Positions 1 through 8,207 of a stretch of 64,000 nt of DNA are shown here, in pieces. A program made the position numbers and the translations under genes. Source of the DNA: Celeribacter baekdonensis B30 (lineage in GTDB: Bacteria; Pseudomonadota; Alphaproteobacteria; Rhodobacterales; Rhodobacteraceae); the NCBI RefSeq assembly GCF_000299875.1, contig NZ_AMRK01000012.1, positions 1 to 64,000 of the forward strand, read 5' to 3'. The notes under the pieces were generated by a model. It made no database searches, was not told the origin of the DNA, and saw only the letters and a program-made list of their open reading frames with translations. Every line of letters begins with the position of its first letter. Positions within the stretch are counted from its first letter, which is position 1.

Positions 1-88
1 AGCGCGCGTACATGTCGGTGTATTTTTCTTTAGAGATCAGAGCATTGGCGGCGAAATCGTCGCTTGGCGGGTAGATGGGGTTCGTCAT
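1..88 (-). CDS. acs: Acetyl-CoA synthetase, N-terminal fragment (cut by window edge)
   Basis: Only the first 29 codons are inside the window. They read MTNPIYPPSDDF and then ANALISKEKYTDMYAR, which matches the N-terminal PxxFxxxAxIxxxxYxxMY pattern of AMP-forming acetate-CoA ligases. These cytoplasmic enzymes activate acetate to acetyl-CoA. The ATG (complement of 86-88) is preceded by a strong GGAGGAGG ribosome site. The gene lies downstream of, and codirectional with, the Liv-type ABC operon, from which it is separated by a GC-rich hairpin. The identification rests on a short stretch but the motif is characteristic. Confidence 0.75.
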   Translation of the reverse strand, partial: MTNPIYPPSDDFAANALISKEKYTDMYAR

Positions 89-118
89 AGTGCCTCCTCC
101 CGAGAGTGCATTTGGCCC

Positions 119-137
119 GCGCCGGGGCGTCCGGCGC
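119..137 (-). repeat. Intercistronic hairpin between livF and acs
   Basis: The arms GCGCCGG and CCGGCGC are a perfect 7-bp inverted repeat with a 5-nt loop. No U-run follows, so this is more likely a partial attenuator or 3'-end stabiliser than a full terminator. It would let acs be partly co-transcribed with the ABC operon. Confidence 0.45.
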
Positions 138-181
138 AGGCAGCCCCTTTCCGAGACGCGGGAGGTCAAGGCGGGGCAGGT

Positions 182-931
182 TCAGATGGCCAGATATTCG
201 GTTCTTAGCGCTTCGTTCTCAAGTACTTCTTTAGCACTACCATCATAAACCACTCGACCGGTATCAAGAATGACGGCGCGGTCGGCCAAATTGAGCGCGC
301 GCACGGCGTTTTGTTCGACCAGAACGGTGGTGATGCCCTGCGCCTTGATGATTTTGAGCGTCTTTTCAATCTCATCCACGATGACAGGGGCGAGGCCTTC
401 GTAAGGCTCATCGAGCAACAACACCTTGATGTCGCGGGCCAAAGCGCGGGCGATGGCGAGCATTTGTTGTTCGCCGCCCGACAGGGTGATGCCCTCTTGT
501 TTGCGCCGTTCGCGCAGACGCGGGAACAACTCATACAGTCGATCCAGAGACCAGCCCACGGGTTCTACAATCTGCGCCAGTTGCAGGTTTTCCTCGACGG
601 TCAGGCCGGGGATGATCCGGCGATCTTCGGGGACCAAAGAGATGCCGCGCACCGCCGCCTCATAGGAGGTTTTGTCGTGCAGGCGTTCGTGGTCGAGCCA
701 GATTTCGCCATGGGTGACTTGCGGGCTGTCGAGACGTGCCAGCGCGCGCAGGGTCGATGTTTTGCCCGCGCCATTGCGGCCCAAGAGGGCCAGAATCTCG
801 CCCTCGTGGATGTTAAAAGACACGCCTTGGACGATGTAGCTTTCACCGTAATAGGCGTGAATATCCCATGCGGAAAAGAACGCAGGTGCGGTTTCGGCAT
901 GATTGGCGTTTGGATTGAACTCTTGTGTCAT
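182..931 (-). CDS. livF: Branched-chain-type ABC transporter ATPase (LivF family)
   Basis: This 249-residue cytoplasmic ATPase energises a HAAT-family importer. Walker A GRNGAGKT is at residues 51-58, the ABC signature LSGGEQQ at 150-156 and Walker B LLLDEP at 171-176. The H-loop position carries Gln (LVEQN), as is usual in LivF proteins. It is the last gene of a five-gene minus-strand operon (substrate-binding protein, LivH, LivM, LivG, LivF) that runs toward acs. The true substrate is unknown. HAAT systems carry branched-chain amino acids, amides, urea or small carboxylates, and the acs neighbour makes a small carboxylate possible. Confidence 0.9.
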   Translation of the reverse strand: MTQEFNPNANHAETAPAFFSAWDIHAYYGESYIVQGVSFNIHEGEILALLGRNGAGKTSTLRALARLDSPQVTHGEIWLDHERLHDKTSYEAAVRGISLVPEDRRIIPGLTVEENLQLAQIVEPVGWSLDRLYELFPRLRERRKQEGITLSGGEQQMLAIARALARDIKVLLLDEPYEGLAPVIVDEIEKTLKIIKAQGITTVLVEQNAVRALNLADRAVILDTGRVVYDGSAKEVLENEALRTEYLAI

Positions 932-942
932 GATGCCGCCCT

Positions 943-1710
943 TTAAACCTGTTGCGTCTCACCCAAATAGGCCTCTTTGACCTTTGGGTGACCTTTGATG
1001 TTGTCCGGCGTGTCTTCGACCAAGGGGGTGCCTTGGGCCAAAACCGTGATCCGGTCGGCGAGCGAAAACACCACATGCATATCGTGCTCAATGATGGCGA
1101 TGGTGATGTCGCGTTCGGCTTTGATTTGTTTCAAAAGCTCGATGGTGTTGTTGGTGTCGGCGCGCGCCATGCCCGCTGTCGGTTCGTCCAACAGCAACAA
1201 TTTCGGCTCCTGCACCAGACACATCGCAATCTCAAGTCGGCGTTTGTCGCCGCGCGACATGGAGGATGCCACCATCTCGCGTTTTTCCAACATACCGACA
1301 TCTGAGAGCATCTTTTCGGCCTTGGCGATCAAATCCCTCTCTTGGGCGATGCTTTCAAACGCATGCATCCGAAAGGCCCCATCGCGTTTGGCAAAACACG
1401 GGATCATCATGTTTTCCATCACCGTGAGATCGCCAAAAATCTCAGGGGTTTGGAACACGCGGGAGATGCCCATTTGGTTGATTTCATGGGGTTTGCGCCC
1501 CAAGACCGATTGGCCATCGAACATCACAGATCCGGTGTCGGGCATGAGTTTCCCGACCAGGCAGTTCAGGAGCGTGGATTTGCCCGCGCCATTGGGGCCG
1601 ATGATGGCGTGGACGGTGTTCTCGTGGATCGACAGATTGACATTACCCAGAGCTTGCAGACCGCCGAACCGTTTGCCCACGCCTTTGACTTCAAGAATTC
1701 CCATGTTCAT
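943..1710 (-). CDS. livG: Branched-chain-type ABC transporter ATPase (LivG family), atypical signature
   Basis: This 255-residue ATPase is the partner of the downstream LivF. Walker [10 protein letters not shown] is at about 38-46 and Walker B LLLLDEP at about 171-177, followed by IIEHDM with the switch histidine. The ABC signature, normally LSGGQ, reads MSRGD at residues 151-155, and the D-loop region reads GMARADT instead of the usual GMNPxET. Reading is otherwise clean, so this is a substitution and not decay. The stop overlaps the LivM start side by 4 nt (1707-1710), which indicates translational coupling. Confidence 0.88.
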   Translation of the reverse strand: MNMGILEVKGVGKRFGGLQALGNVNLSIHENTVHAIIGPNGAGKSTLLNCLVGKLMPDTGSVMFDGQSVLGRKPHEINQMGISRVFQTPEIFGDLTVMENMMIPCFAKRDGAFRMHAFESIAQERDLIAKAEKMLSDVGMLEKREMVASSMSRGDKRRLEIAMCLVQEPKLLLLDEPTAGMARADTNNTIELLKQIKAERDITIAIIEHDMHVVFSLADRITVLAQGTPLVEDTPDNIKGHPKVKEAYLGETQQV

Positions 1711-2936
1711 TCTCCTGCAACGCGTTTTGTGGGGGCGGGGTGATGGTCCGGGTCGGGATCATCGTATTTGTCGCGTTTCTTTTTACCGTTCTTGACCCGA
1801 TCCCGAATGCGTTTCAGGCCTTCGATCAAACCACCCGGCAGGAAGGTCACAACCAACATGAAGGTCACACCAAGGGTGAGGTGCCAGCCCTCGCCGGTGA
1901 AGCGGGCAAAGACCCAGACGACAAGATCTTCGATCCCATCTGGCAACCAATGGAACCAGCTGTGCAGTACGCTCTCGTTGATTTTGGAAAAGATGTTTTC
2001 AAGATACTTGATCACACCCGCGCCCAAAACCGGACCCATCAAGGTGCCAGCCCCGCCCAAGATGGTCATGATCACAACCTCGCCCGAGGCGGTCCAAAGC
2101 ATCCGATCCGCGCCGGCCAAAGGGTCCATCGCCGCCAAAAGCCCGCCCGCAAGACCCGCATACATGCCGGAGATCACGAAGGCCGCCAGAGTGTAGGGTT
2201 TTGGGTCAAGCCCGGTGTAATTCATCCGGTGTTGGTTCGATTTCACCGCGCGCAGCATCATGCCAAAGGGCGAACGGAACAGGCGGATGGCGACGTAAAA
2301 GGCCAGGATCGCGATGACGGCACAAAAGTAAAAGCCAACGCTGAAGGTGAACACATGGTTCATGACGTCAAGCTTATAGCTGCTGTTCATCGGCAGGCCG
2401 AAGATATTGGTGACGGGCAGGGACGAGCCTTCGATTGCCTTGTCCAAAATCCGCGGATCATCCAGCGCCAATTGCAGGCCGGTTTCGCCATTGGTCAGAG
2501 GGGTCAGCACGGAATAGGCCATTTTGTAGCACATCTGCGCGAAGGCCAATGTCAGGATCGAGAAGTAAATCCCCGAGCGCCGCAGGGACACGTAGCCGAT
2601 GGCGGCGGCAAAGAGGCCGGAGACCACCATGGCCAAAAGGATGCCGGGGATGACGTTCATCGTCAGCAGTTTGAACATCCAGACGGCGGAGTAGGAGCCG
2701 ATGCCAAGAAAGGCGGCATGGCCAAAGGACAGGTATCCGGTGAGACCAAAGAGGATGTTGAACCCGACCGCAAAGATGCCGAAAATGGCGACCTTTTGCA
2801 TCAGGTCGGGATAGCCGCCGTTGAATTGCGCCAGCCCCGAGCCCTCGGCAAACGGTTGCATGAGGATCGGTGTGAACAGGGTCAACCCGATGACGATCAA
2901 CAGAAAGGTGGTGTCTTTTTTATTCAGTCCGAACAT
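1707..2936 (-). CDS. livM: Branched-chain-type ABC transporter permease (LivM family)
   Basis: A 409-residue inner-membrane permease with about nine to ten hydrophobic segments. It carries the LivM hallmark [18 protein letters not shown] near residues 67-84 and a [16 protein letters not shown] stretch near 258-273. The charged C-terminal tail, rich in [14 protein letters not shown], is longer than in most LivM proteins and lies in the cytoplasm. It overlaps livG by 4 nt and is 4 nt from livH, so it is firmly in the operon. Confidence 0.9.
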   Translation of the reverse strand: MFGLNKKDTTFLLIVIGLTLFTPILMQPFAEGSGLAQFNGGYPDLMQKVAIFGIFAVGFNILFGLTGYLSFGHAAFLGIGSYSAVWMFKLLTMNVIPGILLAMVVSGLFAAAIGYVSLRRSGIYFSILTLAFAQMCYKMAYSVLTPLTNGETGLQLALDDPRILDKAIEGSSLPVTNIFGLPMNSSYKLDVMNHVFTFSVGFYFCAVIAILAFYVAIRLFRSPFGMMLRAVKSNQHRMNYTGLDPKPYTLAAFVISGMYAGLAGGLLAAMDPLAGADRMLWTASGEVVIMTILGGAGTLMGPVLGAGVIKYLENIFSKINESVLHSWFHWLPDGIEDLVVWVFARFTGEGWHLTLGVTFMLVVTFLPGGLIEGLKRIRDRVKNGKKKRDKYDDPDPDHHPAPTKRVAGE

Positions 2937-2940
2937 GGCA

Positions 2941-3972
2941 TTAGTCCTCCATCACGCCTTTTTTGCCCATCAAGCCGCGTGGACGGGTCAACAGGATGAT
3001 GATGGCGACGACATAGATAATGATCTGGTCGATGCCGGGGATGATTGATTTGATTTCGTTCATCGAAGAGAAGCTCTCCAAGATGCCCAAGAGAAAGCCT
3101 GCGGCGACCGCGCCGGGCAGCGAGCCCATGCCGCCGACCACCACGACCACGAAGGACAGCACCAAAAAGTCCATGCCCATGTGATAGTTCGGTGACAGGA
3201 TTGGCGCGTACATCACGCCCGCCATGCCCGCGACGGCGGCGGCGAGGCCGAACATGATGGTGAATTTGCGGTCGATGTTGATGCCCAAAAGACCCACGGT
3301 TTCCCGGTCCGCCATGCCCGCGCGCACGACCATCCCGAAGGTGGTAAAGCGCAGGAAGGAAAACACAGCCCCGATGACCACAGCGGCAAAGCCAAAATAG
3401 ATCAAACGCCAGTAGGGGTAGATGATCACATTCGGATCAAAGCCCAGAGCGGCGCCAAAATCGAACGAGCCTCTGAATGCGTCGGGGGCCGGGGTGGAGA
3501 TCGGGTTGGCACCGTAGAAATATTTGATGATCTCTTGCAGCACGATGGCGAGGCCGAAGGTCACAAGAATCTGATCGGCGTGGGGGCGTTTGTAAAAATG
3601 CTTGATCAAGCCGCGTTCCATGGCCCATCCCACCGCGATCATGATCGGGATGGAGAACAGGATCGCCAAAGGCACCGCCCAGTCGATCATCCATGCGCCC
3701 GCGTCTGCGCCAAACCACGCCTCGACATAGGGGGTTTTGATTTTGGCCGGGTTGCCGAGGAAATCGAGTTTGCTCGGATCGACGGTTTCAAACGAAAGCG
3801 AGAAGATGCGCGACAAGGTCACCGCGCAAAATGCCCCAATCATGAAAATCGCGCCATGGGCAAAATTGACCACGCCCAGCGTGCCGAAAATCAATGTAAG
3901 CCCAAGCGCGATCAACGCATAGGCCGAGCCTTTATCGAGCCCGTTGAGCAATTGCAGAAGGATTGTCTCCAT
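2941..3972 (-). CDS. livH: Branched-chain-type ABC transporter permease (LivH family)
   Basis: A 343-residue inner-membrane permease. [16 protein letters not shown] leads into [22 protein letters not shown], the LivH N-terminal pattern, and [17 protein letters not shown] is found near the C-terminus. I chose the ATG at 3970-3972 because homologues begin there and a GGTGGGGA ribosome site precedes it. The frame stays open upstream, but that part is Pro-rich and unlike the family. A strong hairpin separates it from the upstream gene for the binding protein. Confidence 0.88.
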   Translation of the reverse strand: METILLQLLNGLDKGSAYALIALGLTLIFGTLGVVNFAHGAIFMIGAFCAVTLSRIFSLSFETVDPSKLDFLGNPAKIKTPYVEAWFGADAGAWMIDWAVPLAILFSIPIMIAVGWAMERGLIKHFYKRPHADQILVTFGLAIVLQEIIKYFYGANPISTPAPDAFRGSFDFGAALGFDPNVIIYPYWRLIYFGFAAVVIGAVFSFLRFTTFGMVVRAGMADRETVGLLGINIDRKFTIMFGLAAAVAGMAGVMYAPILSPNYHMGMDFLVLSFVVVVVGGMGSLPGAVAAGFLLGILESFSSMNEIKSIIPGIDQIIIYVVAIIILLTRPRGLMGKKGVMED

Positions 3973-4053
3973 GGTCCCCACCTGTTGGGTTGAGCGTGTC
4001 GGTTGACCAAAGTCCACCTGTCCCGGCGCCAGGTTCGGGCCGGGGGGAGGGGA

Positions 4054-4080
4054 GGCCGGAGCCGCATGTGCGGTCCGGCC
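4054..4080 (-). repeat. Strong intercistronic hairpin downstream of the binding-protein gene
   Basis: Arms GGCCGGA and TCCGGCC, extended inward by CCGCA and TGCGG with one bulged base, form a very stable stem without a U-run. Such hairpins between a periplasmic-binding-protein gene and its permease genes commonly stabilise the upstream mRNA or attenuate transcription. This would give more binding protein than permease. Confidence 0.5.
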
Positions 4081-4146
4081 CATTTGGTTTTGGAAGTGGC
4101 GAGGGACCGCCGCTGTTGCGGTTCAGCCCCTCTTTTCAGGGCGCGA

Positions 4147-5499
4147 TCAGCCCGCGTTACAGTCGCCCAATGCGCCGCCTGCGAACATCGGGTGATCGAC
4201 CGGGTAGGTGACCTGAGCCGCCGGAGTGATTTCGACAACTTCGAGAAGGTCGAATTCGGAGGTTGGGTTCTCTTTCCCGCGCACCACCAAAACGTCTTTG
4301 AAACACTGGTGATCTTCGGCGCGATAGAGAGTCGGACCATTGCCCAAACCGTCAAATTCAAAGCCTTCAAGCGCTTCGACAACGGCGCAGGGGTTGAACG
4401 ATCCGGCGCGGGCCACGGCATCGGCATAAAGCAGGGTCTGCACATAACAGGTGTGTGCGGCCTGCGATGGCGGGAAGCCGTATTTGGTGCCGAAGGATTT
4501 CACAAAGGCTTGCGAGCCTTCATCGCTCAGCGACCAGTGCCAGTTGGTGGAGCCAAGGATGCCCTTGATGTTTTCGCCCGCACCGCGCGCCATCAGACGC
4601 GAGAACAGTGGCACAACGATTTCGAATTGCTTGCCATTGACCATCTTGTCGCGCAGACCGAATTGCACCGCGTTGGTCAGCGAATTGACCATGTCCCCGC
4701 CGTAGTGGTTCAGGATCAGCACATCCGCGTCCGTTTGCAGAACCGGCGTGATGTAGGAGGAGAAATCGCCCGCACCCAAAGGTGTGCGCACCTTGTTCAC
4801 GGTTTCCCAGCCAAGCGCCTCAGTGGCGGCGGCAATGGATTCCTCTTGGGTCCAGCCCCAAGTGTAATCGGCGGTCAGGTGATAGGCCTTGCGATCCGCA
4901 CCATAGCGGGCGGCCAACACCGGAGCGAGTGCCGCACCGGACATATAGGCGTTAAAGAAGTGACGGAACCCGTTGGCTTTTTTGTCTTTGCCCGTGGTGT
5001 CGTTGGAATGGGTCAGACCGGCCATGAAGATCACGCCCGCTTCCTGGCACAGGCCCTGAACAGCCACGGCCACGCCCGAAGACGAGCCGCCGGTGATCAT
5101 CACCGCACCGTCTTTTTCGATCATGGATTTGGCGGAGGCGCGGGCCGCATCCGATTTGGTTTGGGTGTCGCCGGTGACAAAACCAACCTTCTTGCCAAGG
5201 ATGCCGTTGCCTTCAAGAACCTTGGAGCTGAAGGTGTTCAGCATGCCGCCGTCGCCTTCGCCGTTCAGATGCTCGACCGCCAGTTGATAGGCGCGCAACT
5301 CATCCGCGCCCTCATCGGCATAGGCACCTGATTGAGGCACGTTAAAGCCGAGGGTGACCGTGCCGCCCATCGGTTCGTTGGTAAAGGCGCGAGCGCCTGA
5401 GGTGAAGATCGTCGGCAGCGCGAGACCAGCGCCAGCAATGGCCCCGGTTTTGATCACGCCGCGACGCGAAACGCGCCGTGTCAGATCGGTTTTGGACAT
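4147..5499 (-). CDS. Tat-exported substrate-binding protein of the Liv-type ABC transporter
   Basis: A 450-residue periplasmic type-I binding protein (Peripla_BP_6/HAAT family). The N-terminus has a twin-arginine signal (RRVSRRGVIKTG) followed by a hydrophobic stretch ending in GARA, so folded export by Tat is likely. The mature part starts GGTVTLGFNVPQSGAYADEG, the usual ligand-pocket strand, and MITGGSSSGVAVAVQ follows near residue 135. It is the first gene of the operon, and a ribosome site lies just before its ATG. Ligand is not predictable by eye. The family covers branched-chain amino acids, urea and short-chain amides. Confidence 0.88.
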   Translation of the reverse strand: MSKTDLTRRVSRRGVIKTGAIAGAGLALPTIFTSGARAFTNEPMGGTVTLGFNVPQSGAYADEGADELRAYQLAVEHLNGEGDGGMLNTFSSKVLEGNGILGKKVGFVTGDTQTKSDAARASAKSMIEKDGAVMITGGSSSGVAVAVQGLCQEAGVIFMAGLTHSNDTTGKDKKANGFRHFFNAYMSGAALAPVLAARYGADRKAYHLTADYTWGWTQEESIAAATEALGWETVNKVRTPLGAGDFSSYITPVLQTDADVLILNHYGGDMVNSLTNAVQFGLRDKMVNGKQFEIVVPLFSRLMARGAGENIKGILGSTNWHWSLSDEGSQAFVKSFGTKYGFPPSQAAHTCYVQTLLYADAVARAGSFNPCAVVEALEGFEFDGLGNGPTLYRAEDHQCFKDVLVVRGKENPTSEFDLLEVVEITPAAQVTYPVDHPMFAGGALGDCNAG

Positions 5500-5795
5500 G
5501 TATATTCCTCCCTAGAATTTGTCAGGCTCGCCCGGACTTCCTCCCCGAAGTCCAGGCGGCGCGCAGATCCCGTCTCCGAAATGTCGGATTTGTAAACGAG
5601 ATGGGGTAATACTGGGTGTGTGAAGAAAATTCATCAACAAGTGCTTTATAGTTAAGGATTTTTTTGTTAATAAATACACAATGCGATGGTATGCAGTGTA
5701 AATCTATTTTCGCGCAGGTGCAGCGCAAGTCGCTTCGCGTCTGCAGAAAGAGCCTGAAATCATTCGCGTTTCGATGTTGCAACTGAGGAAAGACG

Positions 5796-7148
5796 ATGCC
5801 CAGATCCGCCCTGACAGGCACACGAATCCGTGAACGGCGCTCTTTGGAAGGGCTCAAACAGGCCGATTTGGCCCGAGATGTGGGCATTTCGCCGTCTTAT
5901 TTGAATTTGATCGAACACAATCGCCGCAGAATCGGTGGGAAATTGCTGGTCGATCTGGCGCGTGCCTTGGGGGTTGAACCCTCCGCTCTGACCGAAGGCG
6001 CGCAGGTGCCTTTGATGGAAGGGCTGCAAGACGCGGCCAGCAACGCTGCGCCGGGGCCGCGTCGTGGCGGGGCCAAAGGCACAACAGACCCGGAAACCGC
6101 GCGGGCCGAAGAATTTGCCGGACGTTTTCCGGGCTGGGCCGCTTTGGTGGTGGCGCAGCGTGATCGGATCACCGCGCTTGAACGTAGAGTAGAAGCGCTC
6201 AACGATCGTTTGGCCCATGACCCGTTCCTTTCTGACAGTCTGCACGAAGTCCTTTCGACCGTGACCGCGATCCGTTCGACGGCGGGAATTTTGAACAACG
6301 CAGGCGACATTGACCGCGACTGGCAGGCCCGGTTTCACCGCAACCTTTATGAGGACAGTCAACGTCTGGCCGACGGCTCGCAGGCGTTGGTGAGTTATCT
6401 TGATACGGTGGGCAAATCCGAGGACACGCTGTCCGCGCCCTTGGATGAGGTCGAAGCGTGGTTGGCGCAGCGCGACTTTACCATCCCCGAGCTTGAGTGC
6501 GGGATGATGCCGGATTTGGTCGGAGATGAGGGGCTGCGTTCGCCCGCCGCACAAAGTTTGGCGCGCAAATGGGTGTTGCGGGCGCGGGCCGAGGCGGAAA
6601 AAATGCCGGTGTCCTTGGTCGAGGACGTGATCGCCGCCCATGGGCCCGACCCGGCGGCTTTGGCGCAGGAAGCTGGTGTGGATCTGGCGGCTGCGATGCG
6701 CCGTCTGGCCGCCTTGCCTCCGAAAGAAGGCCGTCCGCCGATGGGCCTTGTGATCTGTGATGGCTCCGGCGCGCTGACCTTTCGCAAGCCGCTCGACGGT
6801 TTTGCTCCGCCGCGCTTTGGTGCCGCCTGCGCGCTCTGGCCGCTGTATCAGGCCTTGCTCAGACCGATGGTGCCGATCCGGCGTGTGGTCGAACAACAGG
6901 GCCAACCGGCGCGGCGCTATCTGGCCTATGCGATCTGTCAGCCGCGCCCGCCCAAAAGTTTCGACGCCCCTGAGGTGGTGGAGGTGACGATGCTGTTTTT
7001 GCCGCTCGACCGGCTCGACGGTCTGGGCCATGTGCCGCGCGATGCCGAAGTGCTGGGCGTCGGCACAAGCTGCCGCGTCTGCGCCCGAAAGAATTGCGTC
7101 GCCCGCCGCGAACCGTCGATGGTCTTGGAGGATGTGGAAGAGGGGTAG
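5796..7148 (+). CDS. XRE-type regulator of short-chain fatty-acid metabolism (ScfR/RamB/MccR-like)
   Basis: This 450-residue DNA-binding regulator starts after a clear GAGGAAAG site. A helix-turn-helix covers residues 8-65 (RIRERRSLEGLKQADLAR, then GISPSYLNLIEHNRR). The C-terminal DUF2083-type region ends in GTSCRVCARKNCVARREP, a cysteine cluster typical of the RamB/PrpC-regulator group. That group senses acyl-CoAs and controls glyoxylate, propionate or ethylmalonyl-CoA pathway genes. It is divergent from the Liv-type operon and acs, so it may control acetate or propionate uptake and activation. That link is inference. Confidence 0.8.
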   Translation: MPRSALTGTRIRERRSLEGLKQADLARDVGISPSYLNLIEHNRRRIGGKLLVDLARALGVEPSALTEGAQVPLMEGLQDAASNAAPGPRRGGAKGTTDPETARAEEFAGRFPGWAALVVAQRDRITALERRVEALNDRLAHDPFLSDSLHEVLSTVTAIRSTAGILNNAGDIDRDWQARFHRNLYEDSQRLADGSQALVSYLDTVGKSEDTLSAPLDEVEAWLAQRDFTIPELECGMMPDLVGDEGLRSPAAQSLARKWVLRARAEAEKMPVSLVEDVIAAHGPDPAALAQEAGVDLAAAMRRLAALPPKEGRPPMGLVICDGSGALTFRKPLDGFAPPRFGAACALWPLYQALLRPMVPIRRVVEQQGQPARRYLAYAICQPRPPKSFDAPEVVEVTMLFLPLDRLDGLGHVPRDAEVLGVGTSCRVCARKNCVARREPSMVLEDVEEG

Positions 7149-7426
7149 GAGCGCGCCATAAGACGCATGGCGGGTGGGCGGTTACCGGCCATTTTTGCCG
7201 GAGGCATGACGTTGGAGAAATCCCCGTCAGGCGTGAGAAGTTTTGACATGAGTACTTTGAAACGCCATAAGATGAGACAGTTAACGCGTTCTGAATTCTA
7301 TCTTTGGGAGGAGGCTGGATTCAAAATGCACCGGCCATGGAACGGGTGCGCGCGGATGTATGCGATTTTTCGGTATCTTCGGATGAGGGATTGGAAAAAA
7401 CGCCTTTGGGAGAGAGGGTCTGTCAG

Positions 7427-7822
7427 ATGGGCAAGCGTGTGTTGCTGATCGAAGACGAACCAAACATAATTGAAGCGATCCGGTTTATTCTGTCGCGGGA
7501 CGGCTGGACCGTGGAAACGCATTCGGACGGGGCGACGGCGGTGGCAGCGGTGGCGGCCAAACGGCCGGATATTGTGATTTTGGACGTGATGTTGCCGAAC
7601 AAATCCGGTTTTGACATCCTGCGCGATCTGCGCGGCATGGCAGAGCATGCGGCACGGCCGATTTTGATGCTGACCGCGCGAGGTCAGAAAAAAGACCGCG
7701 ATATGGCCGAAGCGGCGGGCGTGTCGCATTTCATGACCAAACCCTTCTCCAATTCCGAAATGTTAGAGGCCGTGCGCAGCTTGGCCGGGCCGGATCGGGC
7801 GCAGGCGCACAGCGATGGCTGA
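7427..7822 (+). CDS. Single-domain response regulator (CheY-like receiver)
   Basis: A 131-residue lone receiver domain with no output domain. The acidic pocket is E9-D10, the phosphoacceptor D53 sits in ILDVMLP, the switch Thr is T83 in MLTARG and the conserved Lys is K105 in TKPF. I chose the ATG at 7427 because the domain begins there; an upstream in-frame TTG at 7304 would add an unrelated 41 residues. It precedes a small membrane protein and a large histidine kinase in a tightly packed operon, so that kinase is its probable phosphodonor. Confidence 0.85.
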   Translation: MGKRVLLIEDEPNIIEAIRFILSRDGWTVETHSDGATAVAAVAAKRPDIVILDVMLPNKSGFDILRDLRGMAEHAARPILMLTARGQKKDRDMAEAAGVSHFMTKPFSNSEMLEAVRSLAGPDRAQAHSDG

Positions 7823-8207
7823 GGGGCGTTCCCCGGTCTATCTGGCGCGCGCGTCTTATCGGCGCAGGCGCTTGATTGATGCGCAACGGCTCTTGCCCTT
7901 TTTGCTGCTTTGCCTCTGGCTTTTGCCACTTTTGTGGGGTGGGGAGGGTACGGATCAACCCCTGGGCGCGGGATCACGGTCTTTCGTGCATGTGTTTGTG
8001 GTCTGGGCGCTTGGGATTTTGGCGGCCGGGTGGTTGGCGTTTTTACTGGCCCATGGCGCGGCGCGCACCGAAGAGCTTTTGACCTCGCAAAGCCGATCTG
8101 AGGGCGCGTTGGGCGATCTGCCAGCCTCCGAAGATTGGAGCGAGAAACACGCTGCCGAAAATCGGGCCGAAAACCAGACCGAAGACCGGACCGGGGACCG
8201 CCGCTGA
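7815..8207 (+). CDS. Small two-TM membrane protein, unknown function
   Basis: I do not recognise this 130-residue protein. It shows two hydrophobic segments (about residues 26-42 and 58-80) and a charged, Glu-rich C-terminal tail with repeats of AEN and EDRTGD type. Its start overlaps the end of the receiver gene by 8 nt and its stop abuts the kinase start, so it is translationally embedded in the two-component operon. It may be an accessory membrane subunit of the kinase. Confidence 0.65.
   Translation: MAEGRSPVYLARASYRRRRLIDAQRLLPFLLLCLWLLPLLWGGEGTDQPLGAGSRSFVHVFVVWALGILAAGWLAFLLAHGAARTEELLTSQSRSEGALGDLPASEDWSEKHAAENRAENQTEDRTGDRR

Noticed and set aside
5500-5795. Specific ScfR operator in the divergent region before the regulator gene
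   Set aside because: The region is AT-rich and promoter-like, but no clear palindrome or repeated motif could be picked out with confidence.
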